The notes beneath the pieces were generated by a model. That model did not search any database and was not told where the DNA came from. It worked only from the letters and a program-made list of their open reading frames with translations. Made by a program: the position numbers and the translations under genes. Below, one piece after another: positions 7,774 to 16,582 of a DNA stretch of 64,000 nucleotides. The DNA is taken from the NCBI GenBank assembly GCA_002335425.1, contig DDCB01000008.1, forward strand, positions 14,637 through 78,636. The letters run 5' to 3'. The DNA is from Chthonomonas sp. UBA2017. GTDB lineage: Bacteria; Armatimonadota; Fimbriimonadia; Fimbriimonadales; Fimbriimonadaceae. Numbering within the stretch: the first letter of the stretch is position 1; each line of letters opens with the position of its first letter.

Positions 7774-8990
7774 CTTTGCGTGGCCACCTCGCGGGCCAAG
7801 TCGGGAGTCGAGCCCGGCGAGAGGGCCTCCCGGTAAACCTGGATGACCTGATCGACCATCGCATCGACGCTGAATCTTTCGGCGGTCGCTTGGGCCCCAG
7901 CGCTCAGCTGGGCGTACAAGGACGGATGTTCGAGGCATCGACCGGCGGCCTCGGCCAATGCTTCGGGGTCGTTGCGGACCAAGAATCCGTTGACCCCATC
8001 TTCAACCGCCGCTCCCGCCCCACCCCCTTGAACGACGACGGCGGGCAGTCCATACTGCATCGCCTCGACCACGACGAGGCCCTGAGTTTCGGTGGTCGAA
8101 GCGAAGAGAAAGAGGTCTGCGGCTGCGTAGTAGCGATCCACCTCGGCGCGGGGGACAAATCCGACGAGGCGCGTCCGGTCCCCGATTCCCAGATCGCGAG
8201 CCATCTGAACTACTTCGTCCCGAGACGGCCCATCACCCACGAGCCAAAGGACCGCGCCTGGAATTCGCTGCATCACCTGGGCCGCTCCCCGGAGCAGGGT
8301 GGACAGGTTCTTCTCTCTCGCCATCCGACCCACATAGAGCAAGACAGGGCTGGATTCACTCGCCCCCATGCTCCTGCGCAGGTCCTGGGGCGAGCCCGAG
8401 GGATACCGGACGATTCCGGTCGGAATCACCGTGACCGGCTTACGGACGGAATGCCGGCGAATCCATTTGCGCGCAGCCTCCGACGGCACGATGACTTGAT
8501 CGACTTGATTGTAATAGAAATAGGTATGTTTGGCGATCTTATATCGCACATATCTCTTGGGAAAGTACGGGATGTAGTGAGCGTACTTGTCGTAGAGCGT
8601 GTGGTAGGTGCTGACGAGGGGGAGCCCATGGGATTGGGCCCAACGCAGCCCAACGAAGCCGAGGGTAAAGGGGGTGTGGGTGTGGATGAGGTCAAATTTT
8701 TGGGCTCGAAAATGCCGCAACATGGGATAGAACGGCGGCAGAGCGAGCGGATAATCTTTGGTCCACGGCGTTTCGAGGGCGAAAAACCGATAGGTATGGG
8801 GATCGGGGTCGGCAAACCCCGGCGCCCGGGCCGTAAAGAGGCTCGCGGAGTGGCCGCGTTGACGCAGACCCCGAATGAGGGCGTCCAAGCTGATACTGAC
8901 GCCATTCAAGATCGGCAACGCACTGTCGCTAAAAAGCGCAATGCGAAGCGGGGGATCAGCCTTCGGGATGTCGACCGTGTTGATCGACAA
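7770..8990 (-). CDS. Glycosyltransferase family 4
   Basis: This 406-residue protein has the two-domain GT-B layout. The N-terminus reads LRIALFSDSALPILNGVS, followed by HTHTPFTLGFVGLRWAQ. The C-terminal half has PVLLYVGRMAREKNLSTLL and the nucleotide-sugar motif FLFASTTETQGLVVVEAM. Similarity is strongest to diacylglycerol glucosyltransferase-type enzymes, so glycolipid synthesis is a fair guess, but the acceptor is not established. Its first 35 bases overlap the end of the upstream HTH gene, and its stop overlaps the next gene by four bases, so it is inside a tight operon. Confidence 0.87.
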   Translation of the reverse strand: MSINTVDIPKADPPLRIALFSDSALPILNGVSISLDALIRGLRQRGHSASLFTARAPGFADPDPHTYRFFALETPWTKDYPLALPPFYPMLRHFRAQKFDLIHTHTPFTLGFVGLRWAQSHGLPLVSTYHTLYDKYAHYIPYFPKRYVRYKIAKHTYFYYNQVDQVIVPSEAARKWIRRHSVRKPVTVIPTGIVRYPSGSPQDLRRSMGASESSPVLLYVGRMAREKNLSTLLRGAAQVMQRIPGAVLWLVGDGPSRDEVVQMARDLGIGDRTRLVGFVPRAEVDRYYAAADLFLFASTTETQGLVVVEAMQYGLPAVVVQGGGAGAAVEDGVNGFLVRNDPEALAEAAGRCLEHPSLYAQLSAGAQATAERFSVDAMVDQVIQVYREALSPGSTPDLAREVATQR

Positions 8991-9564
8991 ATTTTACAAC
9001 GCCGGAGAGACGAAATCGTCGCTGGCCGCCCTGGGTTCGATGATGTTCGAGCCAATTGCGGTTGGTGTAGCGTCGAACCGTCGCCGGGCATACTCCGAGG
9101 AGCCGGCTGACCTCTTCGAGCGAAAGCTCGGGGTCCAGCAGGCGACGAATCAACTCTTCTCGACTCTCCTTGAACTCGCCGCGATAGTAGTTCGCGGTGA
9201 CCGAGTCGTCGAAAAATCCGCTCAGGAATGTGATGTTCTTGGGCAGTGCGTTCCAGACTTCTTGAAGGCCGGGGTCGATGGCAGAAGATTCGGCGGCGGT
9301 CCCTTTGACTCGGCGAGGGCGCGGCGAGCTCAGCTTGCGCCGTCGGAATTTGGTTTTCGGCCCTTCGGATGCCGAAGCGAGCTTGGATTTCTTTTTGGTC
9401 GTCGGTTCGGCAACGGAATTGGAGCTCAGATAACTTCCGATGGTGGGGAGTTCAATCTCCAGGTTCTCTTCGTCTCGCTCTCTCACCGCGGTTTTTTGGC
9501 CGGGCTTATCTAAGAACGCGTTTTCGATATAGGCAAGGGGGTCAAATTTATCGCTCACTGTCAT
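8956..9564 (-). CDS. HTH DNA-binding protein, MerR-like C-terminus
   Basis: The product is 202 residues from the ATG at 9564. The first 110 residues are polar, low-complexity and Lys/Arg/Ser-rich. The C-terminal 60 residues form a helix-turn-helix of the MerR/excisionase type (LSLEEVSRLLGVCPATVRRY, then GGQRRFRLSGV). A GTG at 9630, touching the queA stop, would add 22 residues; 9564 is preferred because a GAGG element precedes it. The target is unknown. It sits between queA and the glycosyltransferase in one operon. Confidence 0.6.
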   Translation of the reverse strand: MTVSDKFDPLAYIENAFLDKPGQKTAVRERDEENLEIELPTIGSYLSSNSVAEPTTKKKSKLASASEGPKTKFRRRKLSSPRPRRVKGTAAESSAIDPGLQEVWNALPKNITFLSGFFDDSVTANYYRGEFKESREELIRRLLDPELSLEEVSRLLGVCPATVRRYTNRNWLEHHRTQGGQRRFRLSGVVKFVDQHGRHPEG

Positions 9565-9629
9565 GGGACCTCGAAAAGAACCGGGCGTATTGTACTCGAA
9601 GTTGGCGACAAGTTGATGCGGCGAGAGCA

Positions 9630-10646
9630 CTACAAAATCAGCATCGAGTCCCCAAAACTTAAGAACCGGTATTCCTGACGGATGGCCTCCTCGTATGCAG
9701 CCCGTATTCTTGCTGGGGTCACGAGCGCCGAGATCATGAGCAGCATCGTGGTTCGAGGCATGTGAAAGTTGGTGAACATCCCATCGACCCCTTGGAACGA
9801 GTATCCGGGCTGAATGAAGAGCTTACTGGTCGCTTCGCCGGCCCGGATTTGGCGACGCCCCTGGGCGAGGGTCTCGAGGGTCCGAACAGTCGTCGTCCCG
9901 ACGGCAATGACTCGCCCGCGGCACTCGGCGATCGCTTGGGCGGTCTCGGGCGGGACCGAACATCGCTCGCCGTGCATCACATGCTCGTCGATCTGGTCGG
10001 TCTGAATCGGGCGAAAAGTATCGAGTCCCACATCCAGGGTCACTTCGGCGAATTGCACCCCTCGTTCTGCCAATGCTTGATTGAGCTCCTGAGTGAAGTG
10101 CAAGCCCGCCGTGGGGGCGGCCGAGCTCCCTGGCTGACTGGCATAGACCGTCTGATAGCGCTCAGGATCGGCCAACTGAGTGCGGATGTAGGGCGGGAGG
10201 GGAGCTTGGCCGAGGTCGTGAAGACGAGTTCGAAGTTCGCCGGTGGCACATTCGAACCGAATTTCCCGTTGACCCTCGGCCAGCACCTGGGTCACCTTCG
10301 CCCGGAGCCCCTCCTCGAATTCGATGATCGCCCCGACCGGCAGGCGTCGCCCGGGGCGAAGCAACGCAACAAAAGACGATGGATCGGCCGCTTCTCGCAG
10401 GAGCAACGCCTCGACCGATCCGCCCGTGGGTTTCTGGCCGAAGAGGCGGAGCGCCGAGACTCGGGTGTTGTTGCGAACGAGCAGATCGCCCGGTTCGAGG
10501 ATGTTGACGACGTCCCGAAAAGTGTGGTGGCTGGTGCGATCGGCGGCTCGATGGACCCAAAGGAGTCGACTCGCGGCGCGGTCGGACAGCGGGGTTTGGG
10601 CGATGAGGCGCTCGGGCAGAGTGTAGTCGAAATCGTGCAAGCTCAT
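9630..10646 (-). CDS. queA: tRNA preQ1(34) S-adenosylmethionine ribosyltransferase-isomerase
   Basis: QueA transfers the ribosyl moiety of SAM to preQ1 in tRNA, giving epoxyqueuosine. The 338-residue protein opens with MSLHDFDYTLPERLIAQTPL and has LLVRNNTRVSALRLFG, SSAAPTAGLHFT and VGTTTVRTLE, all hallmarks of the family. Its ATG overlaps the stop of the HAD gene by four bases. The other queuosine genes are not in the window. Confidence 0.95.
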   Translation of the reverse strand: MSLHDFDYTLPERLIAQTPLSDRAASRLLWVHRAADRTSHHTFRDVVNILEPGDLLVRNNTRVSALRLFGQKPTGGSVEALLLREAADPSSFVALLRPGRRLPVGAIIEFEEGLRAKVTQVLAEGQREIRFECATGELRTRLHDLGQAPLPPYIRTQLADPERYQTVYASQPGSSAAPTAGLHFTQELNQALAERGVQFAEVTLDVGLDTFRPIQTDQIDEHVMHGERCSVPPETAQAIAECRGRVIAVGTTTVRTLETLAQGRRQIRAGEATSKLFIQPGYSFQGVDGMFTNFHMPRTTMLLMISALVTPARIRAAYEEAIRQEYRFLSFGDSMLIL

Positions 10647-11341
10647 AGCCGGTCAAGAAGTTGGGTGAGGCTCGTGAGAGTCGTAGGCCCAGGCGATGAG
10701 CTCGATCGGTCCAGGAGCCACGCTTGGAGTCCAGCCGAGCGTGCGCCTTGGACGTCGTCGACCGGGTTGTCGCCGATGTGCAGAACGTTTTGCGGCGAGA
10801 CTCCTAGTTGGTCCAAAGTCAACTCGAACAGCCTCGGATCGGGTTTTTCAATCCCCCATTCGAGCGAGGCGATCACCCGCTCGAAGAACGGCGTGAGCCC
10901 ATGCATGGCGAGTGCTTTGTGCAAGGTGACATCCCAATTGCTGATCACGGCCATTCTTTGGCCTCGGCGGGCAAGCTCGGTCAGCGTCGGCAAGACGTCG
11001 TCATAGAGTGCAAAGGTCGTGGAGTTCGCGCCAAAAAGCAGTTCGTCCGCACGATCTAGGATCGGATCCAAAGCCGTATCGGGAATTTGAACGCGGTGGA
11101 GCCAGTCTTGTGTTAACTCGCGCCAAAAGGCGTCGGTTTGACGAGGATCGCGCGAGAGATTGATCCGCTGATAATCACCCCATCGCGGCGCGAGCAACGC
11201 TCGATAGACCTCATGGGCCCGAGAGCGGTCCAGCGGATGCCCAAGCTCTTCGGCGCACTGGACGGCCAAGCGAGCCGGGTCCCACTGCGCGTCCATGAGC
11301 GTGTGGGCACAGTCGAAAGTGATGACAACAGGCGAATTCAT
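10643..11341 (-). CDS. HAD superfamily hydrolase
   Basis: The product is 232 residues from the ATG at 11341. HAD motifs can be read: motif I ITFDCAHTL, motif II VISNWD, the Lys in GIEKPDPRLFE, and motif IV HIGDNPVDDVQGARSAG. Motif I has D-C-A-H-T, lacking the second Asp that most HAD phosphatases use as acid/base; REG-2-like members of the superfamily also vary here. The substrate is unknown. It is translationally coupled to queA. Confidence 0.82.
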   Translation of the reverse strand: MNSPVVITFDCAHTLMDAQWDPARLAVQCAEELGHPLDRSRAHEVYRALLAPRWGDYQRINLSRDPRQTDAFWRELTQDWLHRVQIPDTALDPILDRADELLFGANSTTFALYDDVLPTLTELARRGQRMAVISNWDVTLHKALAMHGLTPFFERVIASLEWGIEKPDPRLFELTLDQLGVSPQNVLHIGDNPVDDVQGARSAGLQAWLLDRSSSSPGPTTLTSLTQLLDRL

Positions 11342-11410
11342 AGGTGAATCGGACGCCCAGGTCCAAGAAACCCGGGCGTCAATCACCCTAGATTACAGCA
11401 TCGGAACAGC

Positions 11411-11875
11411 CTAGTTCTTCGTGGGCTCTCCGGTCGGGGGCCGCGAATCGGGGCTGCCTTGCGGGGGAACTCCGCCGCCGCGTGGACCCGAGCCCGGAGC
11501 ACCCGCTGGCATGGTCGGCCGCAGGCTGGTCTCCTTCTCGATCTTCAGGTCGGCCTTCGAGACCTTGATGAGGCGATCTCCCATCAAGATGTAGAGCGAC
11601 GAGCCATCGGCGACCATCGTCGCTTCTCCTCGTCCTCCGCCCATGGGGCCCATCGCCATTCCTCCTGGGCCTTGAGGGGCCATCATCGGACCGGGGCCCG
11701 GCTGGCCTTGCTGGGGTCGACCTTGGGCGGGTCCAAGGGGCCCGGCTTGACCTGGGCCCGGGCGCCCGCCTGCCTGAGAATCCTCGCTCGACGTCGATTG
11801 AGCATTGAGCGTGAGCGGAATGGTGAAAGCACCGACAACAAGCGCCGCGATGAGCGGCAAAGAATGGTTTTTCAT
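11411..11875 (-). CDS. Secreted Pro/Gly/Met-rich protein of unknown function
   Basis: The 154-residue product has a signal peptide (MKNHSLPLIAALVVGAFTIP to about residue 26), then about 55 residues made almost only of Gly, Pro, Gln and Met. A short ordered segment follows, ATMVADGSSLYILMGDRLIKV, then another Gly/Pro-rich tail. The start at 11875 is set by a strong GGAGGA ribosome-binding site. The ordered segment resembles one strand pair of a propeller or quinoprotein-like repeat, which is too short to assign. Confidence 0.68.
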   Translation of the reverse strand: MKNHSLPLIAALVVGAFTIPLTLNAQSTSSEDSQAGGRPGPGQAGPLGPAQGRPQQGQPGPGPMMAPQGPGGMAMGPMGGGRGEATMVADGSSLYILMGDRLIKVSKADLKIEKETSLRPTMPAGAPGSGPRGGGVPPQGSPDSRPPTGEPTKN

Positions 11876-11971
11876 TGTTCCTCCAAACCCTGGACCCATT
11901 TGGGGTCCAGGATCGTGAGGACGATCAGTGTAGTGAAAAGTTCAGTGGGGACGAGCGGGCGAGAAAATGGC

Positions 11972-12529
11972 TTAGAGTTTCACTCGATCTCGCGGCTGAA
12001 CGAGGGCTCGGTCAGGTTCGGTCGGTCGAATCTCACCTTTGCCTCGGTCGATGGCGGTCATGACCTTGCCGACCACGCTTTCGAGTTGAGAAAGGACATC
12101 AAAGGCGTAGTTTTCGGCCCCGCGACGGACGCTGAGGGCATCCCGATCGGCGGCGTTGCGGACTTCTTCGGCTTGGAGTTTGGCCAGCTTCAGGATCTCG
12201 CTCTCGGCGACCATCTGCTCTTGGGTCAGGCGGCCTTGTTCCAGAATGCGCTCAGCCTCTTTTCGGGCTTCGGCGAGGAGTCGGTCGGCCTCTTTTCGGG
12301 CTCCACCGAGGGTCGTTTCGGCATCTTCGCGCGCCGATTCGACGATCCTCTCAGATTCTCGAGTGACGTTCGCCGCTTGTTTGACCTCCGAGGGCAAGGA
12401 GGCTCGGATCTTGGCGATCTGCTCAGCGATGTCATCTCGGTTGTATCCACTCCAGATGAACGGGCCGACGCCCCGCGGTCGATCGACCGAAACGACGTAG
12501 AGCTGATCCAGCATTTTCAAGATATCCAT
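11972..12529 (-). CDS. Coiled-coil protein, ATP-synthase b-subunit/DivIVA-like
   Basis: The 185-residue product starts MDILKMLDQLYVVSVDRPRG and from about residue 45 to 160 is a long charged heptad-rich helix full of Ala, Glu, Arg and Lys (for example EADRLLAEARKEAERILEQG). This resembles the stalk of F-type ATPase b subunits and DivIVA-type proteins, but there is no membrane anchor. A scaffold role is possible; nothing in the sequence proves one. It lies 90 bases downstream of coaD, in the same direction. Confidence 0.68.
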   Translation of the reverse strand: MDILKMLDQLYVVSVDRPRGVGPFIWSGYNRDDIAEQIAKIRASLPSEVKQAANVTRESERIVESAREDAETTLGGARKEADRLLAEARKEAERILEQGRLTQEQMVAESEILKLAKLQAEEVRNAADRDALSVRRGAENYAFDVLSQLESVVGKVMTAIDRGKGEIRPTEPDRALVQPRDRVKL

Positions 12530-12619
12530 GCTTAACCTCGACAAATCGTACGGGACCGGGCTTAGCCGGGTTCCCATATTCCCCTATATTCTGACTGATC
12601 TCCGACTCAGTTGGGGAAG

Positions 12620-13114
12620 TTATTTTTGCGAGTTCGCCGCCAACTTCTGCGCGATCATCTCCGCGACCGCGGGGGGTACGAACTGTCGATAGTCGCCTTC
12701 GAGTTGCGCAACCTCTCGAACAATACTGCTGCTCAGGTAGGAGTGCTCCCATTTGGTCATGAGAAAGATAGTTTCAATCTCGTGTTGGAGTCGTCGGTTG
12801 ACCATCGCGATTTGGAACTCGTAGTCAAAGTCGCTGGTGGCCCGGAGGCCCCGAATGAGGGCCTTGGCTCCTCGTTCTCGAGCGTACTCAACGAGCAGTC
12901 CTTCAAAGCTTTCAACTTCGATGTTGCTCAAGTGCTGACAGGCTTGGCGAAGCGACTCGATTCGCTCTTGATCGGTAAAGAGCGGAGACTTGCTGCTGTT
13001 GCGGCCGACGGCGACGATGACTCGGTCAAAAAGATTGGAGGCTCGTTCGATCACATCGAGGTGTCCCCAGGTGGGAGGATCGAACGAGCCCGGATAGATG
13101 CCGAGTCGGCGCAT
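12620..13114 (-). CDS. coaD: Phosphopantetheine adenylyltransferase
   Basis: CoaD makes dephospho-CoA from phosphopantetheine and ATP, the fourth step of CoA synthesis. The 164-residue protein has the normal length, the nucleotidyltransferase motif GSFDPPTWGHLDVI, RGLRATSDFDYEFQIA, and the C-terminal SSSIVRE. The start directly abuts the stop of the upstream gene (TAA then ATG), so the two are coupled. Confidence 0.96.
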   Translation of the reverse strand: MRRLGIYPGSFDPPTWGHLDVIERASNLFDRVIVAVGRNSSKSPLFTDQERIESLRQACQHLSNIEVESFEGLLVEYARERGAKALIRGLRATSDFDYEFQIAMVNRRLQHEIETIFLMTKWEHSYLSSSIVREVAQLEGDYRQFVPPAVAEMIAQKLAANSQK

Positions 13115-13663
13115 TTAGGGCCTGAGTTCAGTGGCCTTTTCTGGAACGCTTCCCATGACCATGGACCAGAGTCGGCGCGATTCTGCTCGCTTTCGGTTGG
13201 CCATGTTGACGTAGGAGCTTTGGCCGGGGAAGTAGCGTTGGGCCGAGCTGCGAATCGCGAAACTGGCGTACTTGGCTCGCTCGTAGGCTTGCAAGATCGA
13301 CGCGGCGTTGTTTCGGTCGTAATCTTCGGGAGCCGACCACTCCTCCATCAGTCGCTTCGCTTGAGAGAGCGTTTGGGCGTCAATCGGGGCGTAGCGGCGA
13401 ACTGGCAACGGCTTTTGAACGATCTCGACTTCGGGTTTGGCGGCGACTTTCACTCCGCCCGGAGCTTGGACGGGCACGAACCGGATGGGATCGATGGTGG
13501 CCTGAGATGCGGGCTCGTTTGCATCGAATCCGTTCCAGAGCGTCATGCCGAGCGCGACTCCGGCAAAGAGCGTCAAGGAAGCAGCGCGGAGCCTCCGCTG
13601 GGTGAATGCAGCGACCAGCGCCATCAACACAACCAGAACCAAAAGTTCAAAGGATAGGTACAT
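13115..13663 (-). CDS. Small membrane protein of unknown function
   Basis: The 182-residue product has two N-terminal hydrophobic helices (about residues 3-20 and 27-44), then a soluble segment that includes a Tyr-Asp-rich helix (DYDRNNAASILQAYERAKYA). No family is recognised. It ends exactly where coaD begins, so its expression is tied to coaD. Confidence 0.62.
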   Translation of the reverse strand: MYLSFELLVLVVLMALVAAFTQRRLRAASLTLFAGVALGMTLWNGFDANEPASQATIDPIRFVPVQAPGGVKVAAKPEVEIVQKPLPVRRYAPIDAQTLSQAKRLMEEWSAPEDYDRNNAASILQAYERAKYASFAIRSSAQRYFPGQSSYVNMANRKRAESRRLWSMVMGSVPEKATELRP

Positions 13664-13752
13664 CGTTCTTTCGAATTGCCTCCAACCGTTGGACGCTACT
13701 ATATCCTATCTTCGGTGCATTCGCCAGCTTTATCGACCAAGAATCGCCGAAA

Positions 13753-14628
13753 TCATCTGTTCATCGCGAGAGACGGGGATGCGGACTGGTGATCGTGGAT
13801 TCGCCATGAGCCGGTGAAGACGGTGGCCGCAGGCCCGGTCATCCAGACCTGAAGGTCGGCATCGACCTCGATGGTGAGGCGTCCGCCCGGCAGGTCGATC
13901 TCCACCGGAGACTGAGCTTTTTGGTTGAGGATCGCCGCCACTGCGCAAGCGCATGCCCCCGTGCCACAGGCGAGCGTTCGCCCGGCGCCTCGCTCCCAGG
14001 TGAGCTGCCGAAGATGGTGGGGGCTGACCGCCTCCACAAAGTGGACATTGACGCGTTGCGGAAAGAGGGGATGATGCTCCAGCCTGGGCCCCCAATTTTC
14101 GAGCGGGACCGAGGCGATGGACTCGACAAACATCACCAGATGGGGATTCCCCATCGACACTGCGGTGCCTTGGAGGGCCGGAGAAAAGCTCTCGACGGGC
14201 TGATTCACGAAGGTCTCATCTTCGGGCCCGGTCATTCCGATCTCGCCGCGAAGCAGACGAGCTCGGCCCATGTTCACCCGCACCTGAGAGCCGGGAAGCC
14301 GCTGGAGCTCCAGTTGGCCTGCCCCGGTGAGGACAGGGATTCGGTCATCGACGGTGAGGCCTTCTTGATGAAGAAATTCGGCAAAACAGCGGATGCCGTT
14401 GCCGCACATTTCGCTTTCGGAGCCGTCGGGATTCCACATCCGCATTCGAAAGGGAACGTCGGCATTGCCGGGCATCGCTAAGATGAGGCCATCGGCCCCG
14501 ACGCCGAACGAGCGATCGCATGTTTGGCGCGCCAGGTGGGGCCAGTCGATCCGGTCATGGTCCAGACCGAATCCGTTGACCATGACGAAATCGTTGCCGA
14601 TCCCGTGCATCTTGGTAAAAGCGATCAT
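13753..14628 (-). CDS. dapF: Diaminopimelate epimerase
   Basis: DapF converts LL- to meso-diaminopimelate for lysine and peptidoglycan. The two catalytic cysteines are in EMCGNGIRC and [10 protein letters not shown]. The N-terminus [15 protein letters not shown] is diagnostic. The 291-residue length is normal, with a short extra tail. The start overlaps the hfq stop by four bases, forming miaA-hfq-dapF. Confidence 0.96.
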   Translation of the reverse strand: MIAFTKMHGIGNDFVMVNGFGLDHDRIDWPHLARQTCDRSFGVGADGLILAMPGNADVPFRMRMWNPDGSESEMCGNGIRCFAEFLHQEGLTVDDRIPVLTGAGQLELQRLPGSQVRVNMGRARLLRGEIGMTGPEDETFVNQPVESFSPALQGTAVSMGNPHLVMFVESIASVPLENWGPRLEHHPLFPQRVNVHFVEAVSPHHLRQLTWERGAGRTLACGTGACACAVAAILNQKAQSPVEIDLPGGRLTIEVDADLQVWMTGPAATVFTGSWRIHDHQSASPSLAMNR

Positions 14629-14918
14629 TCGCCGTCGTCAGAATCTTCTCGATGAGAATCGTGGTGACCTTCGTGATGCGAATCATGTCGGCCGCCGTTT
14701 TGGCCGCCGATGGGTCGGCTCGGCACGATGCTTGTCACGGCGTGTTTGTAGACCAGTTGCGTCGGTTTGCCCGGCGCATCCAGGAGCACGGTAAATGCAT
14801 CAAAGCCGCGCACTTGGCCGCGAAGTTGAACACCTCCCATGAGATAAACAGTGACCCCGATGCCTTCTTTCCGCACCTGGTTCAAGAACATATCTTGCAG
14901 ATTAATGGACTTCCCCAT
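14625..14918 (-). CDS. hfq: RNA chaperone Hfq
   Basis: Hfq is a hexameric Sm-like protein that binds small RNAs and mRNAs. The Sm1 region ([20 protein letters not shown]) and the Sm2 motif ([10 protein letters not shown]) are clear. The 97-residue protein ends in a tail from about residue 75 rich in His, Asp, Ser and Glu, which is unlike the E. coli tail. It is 13 bases downstream of miaA, the same neighbour as in proteobacteria. Confidence 0.94.
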   Translation of the reverse strand: MGKSINLQDMFLNQVRKEGIGVTVYLMGGVQLRGQVRGFDAFTVLLDAPGKPTQLVYKHAVTSIVPSRPIGGQNGGRHDSHHEGHHDSHREDSDDGE

Positions 14919-14931
14919 TCGGTTTCCTTCC

Positions 14932-15816
14932 TCAATTCAAATTTGAGAGGAGCCGCGCCGCCGCTTCTCTCCCTTGGCCCGGTTGCCAGGATGGACAAGG
15001 AACCAAATGAGGTTCGCTTCGCATCCAAGTTCGCTGCCTCTTGGCGTATTGTCGCGTCTGTTGCACGACTTTGCCTTCGAGATCTGCAAAGGAGGTCTTC
15101 CCTTCCAGGGCTTCTAAGATCAAACGATACCCGATTGCTCTCATACTGGGGGCTTCTGCGCTCACTCCTAGAGTTCTTAACGCATTCACTTCATCCACCC
15201 ATCCCCGAATCAGCATTTCTTGGGTCCTTTGGGCAATTCTTTGGTCGATTTCGGCAGGTTCGACTTGAATTCCGAACTTGACGACCTCGAAGTCGGGGTA
15301 GTCGATGGTCACGGGGTCCGGCGCCGTCCGCAGACGTTCGAGGGCCCGAGTGACCCGGACCGGGTTCGCGAGATCGACCTTCGTCTCGGGGTCGAGGCGA
15401 CGAAGTTCGTCCACCAAGGCCGGAAGCCCTCGGCATTGGAGCTCGCGTTGAAGTGCCGCCCGAAGACCCGGATCAGGCGCAGGAGCCAGCTCCGTCCAAC
15501 GCTCGGTGAGAGCTCGAAGATAGAGCCCTGTTCCTCCCACGAGCACCGCATCCCGCGATTGGGCGTGGAGTTGTCCGAGCAGATCGGAGGCGAGCCGAAC
15601 CCACTCGCCGACACCGAAGTCCTCGTGGGGGGCTTTGAGGTCGAGGAGCTTGTAGCGGTCTTTTTCGGTCGGTTTATTTGTGCCGATGTCGAGACCGCGA
15701 TAGACCATAAACGCGTCCGAGTTGATGAGTTGCGCTTGGGTCAGATCGGCCAGCGCTTCGGCAAGTTCTGATTTGCCGCTCGCCGTCGGGCCGTAAATTG
15801 CGAAGAGGTGAGGCAC
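14932..15816 (-). CDS. miaA: tRNA dimethylallyltransferase
   Basis: MiaA adds a dimethylallyl group to A37 of tRNAs that read codons starting with U. The 294-residue protein has the P-loop [13 protein letters not shown], then [27 protein letters not shown] and the C-terminal [12 protein letters not shown]. It is the first gene of the miaA-hfq-dapF group. Confidence 0.96.
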   Translation of the reverse strand: MPHLFAIYGPTASGKSELAEALADLTQAQLINSDAFMVYRGLDIGTNKPTEKDRYKLLDLKAPHEDFGVGEWVRLASDLLGQLHAQSRDAVLVGGTGLYLRALTERWTELAPAPDPGLRAALQRELQCRGLPALVDELRRLDPETKVDLANPVRVTRALERLRTAPDPVTIDYPDFEVVKFGIQVEPAEIDQRIAQRTQEMLIRGWVDEVNALRTLGVSAEAPSMRAIGYRLILEALEGKTSFADLEGKVVQQTRQYAKRQRTWMRSEPHLVPCPSWQPGQGREAAARLLSNLN

Positions 15817-15896
15817 GGGTGCGGGATGATCACGAGCGGCCCCGAGGGGTGATCCCGTCGGAGCCGCTGACTTTTGAAAAGGGTCTTTCGCCCTTT

Positions 15897-16418
15897 TTAG
15901 AACCGAGTGCCGACGAAAAGACCCCAGCCGCTCAGCCGAGTTTCGCCGCTGCCGATGTACTTGGCTTCGAAGAAGAGCGGAGTTTTGCCGCGCATCATTT
16001 CGTAGCCCACCCCGAATTGATAGGTGAAGTCGGTGCCGTTGATGGTGTCGGTCCCGGCTCGCACTCGGCTGAAGCCGACGCCCGCTCCGGCGACATAGTA
16101 GAGGCCTTCGGTGCGACCGATGAAATTGAGCATCACCGGGACATTCCGAAAATCGCCTTTGTTGTAGTAGTCAATCGAGATACTGTAGGAGCTGGAATAG
16201 CCCGGATTGGACATGCCGAACTTGAGGTCACCGATTTTATATTCAAGGCCAAAGCTCAACCAGTTTTCTCCCTGGTCCTTGGCTTGTCGATTCGTCGGCA
16301 AGAAGAGCCCTGCGCGAACCGAGAGTCCCATCGGCTTGGTTTCTTGAGCTTGGGCGAAGGTGCCGAGCGACATCGTTCCCGCCAGAGCCAGAGCTGTGAT
16401 CAATGCTGCGTTTTTCAT
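15897..16418 (-). CDS. Probable outer-membrane beta-barrel protein
   Basis: The 173-residue product has a signal peptide (MKNAALITALALAGTMSLGT, cleaved after AQA near residue 24), then alternating-hydrophobic strands and a C-terminal Phe (GWGLFVGTRF). This fits a small eight-stranded barrel of the OmpX/OmpW size class. An AGGAGGA ribosome-binding site precedes the ATG. The function is unknown. Confidence 0.72.
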   Translation of the reverse strand: MKNAALITALALAGTMSLGTFAQAQETKPMGLSVRAGLFLPTNRQAKDQGENWLSFGLEYKIGDLKFGMSNPGYSSSYSISIDYYNKGDFRNVPVMLNFIGRTEGLYYVAGAGVGFSRVRAGTDTINGTDFTYQFGVGYEMMRGKTPLFFEAKYIGSGETRLSGWGLFVGTRF

Positions 16419-16582
16419 CCTGAAAGTTCCTCCTGAGGAGCGTCTTCATGCTACCTGTTCACGAAGCGCGCATGAAGGCAAGCCTCCTACGCTCAAGACG
16501 AACCGGCGGGGCCCTGAGAGTTCCACGAATTTGACTGGTGCCTGGGAAAGGAGATCGGGGACCTTCGGCGAAAGGTCTACAC

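Noticed and set aside
7749..9110. 453-codon rightward frame opposite the glycosyltransferase
   Set aside because: Antisense shadow; the opposite strand has clear GT4 motifs.
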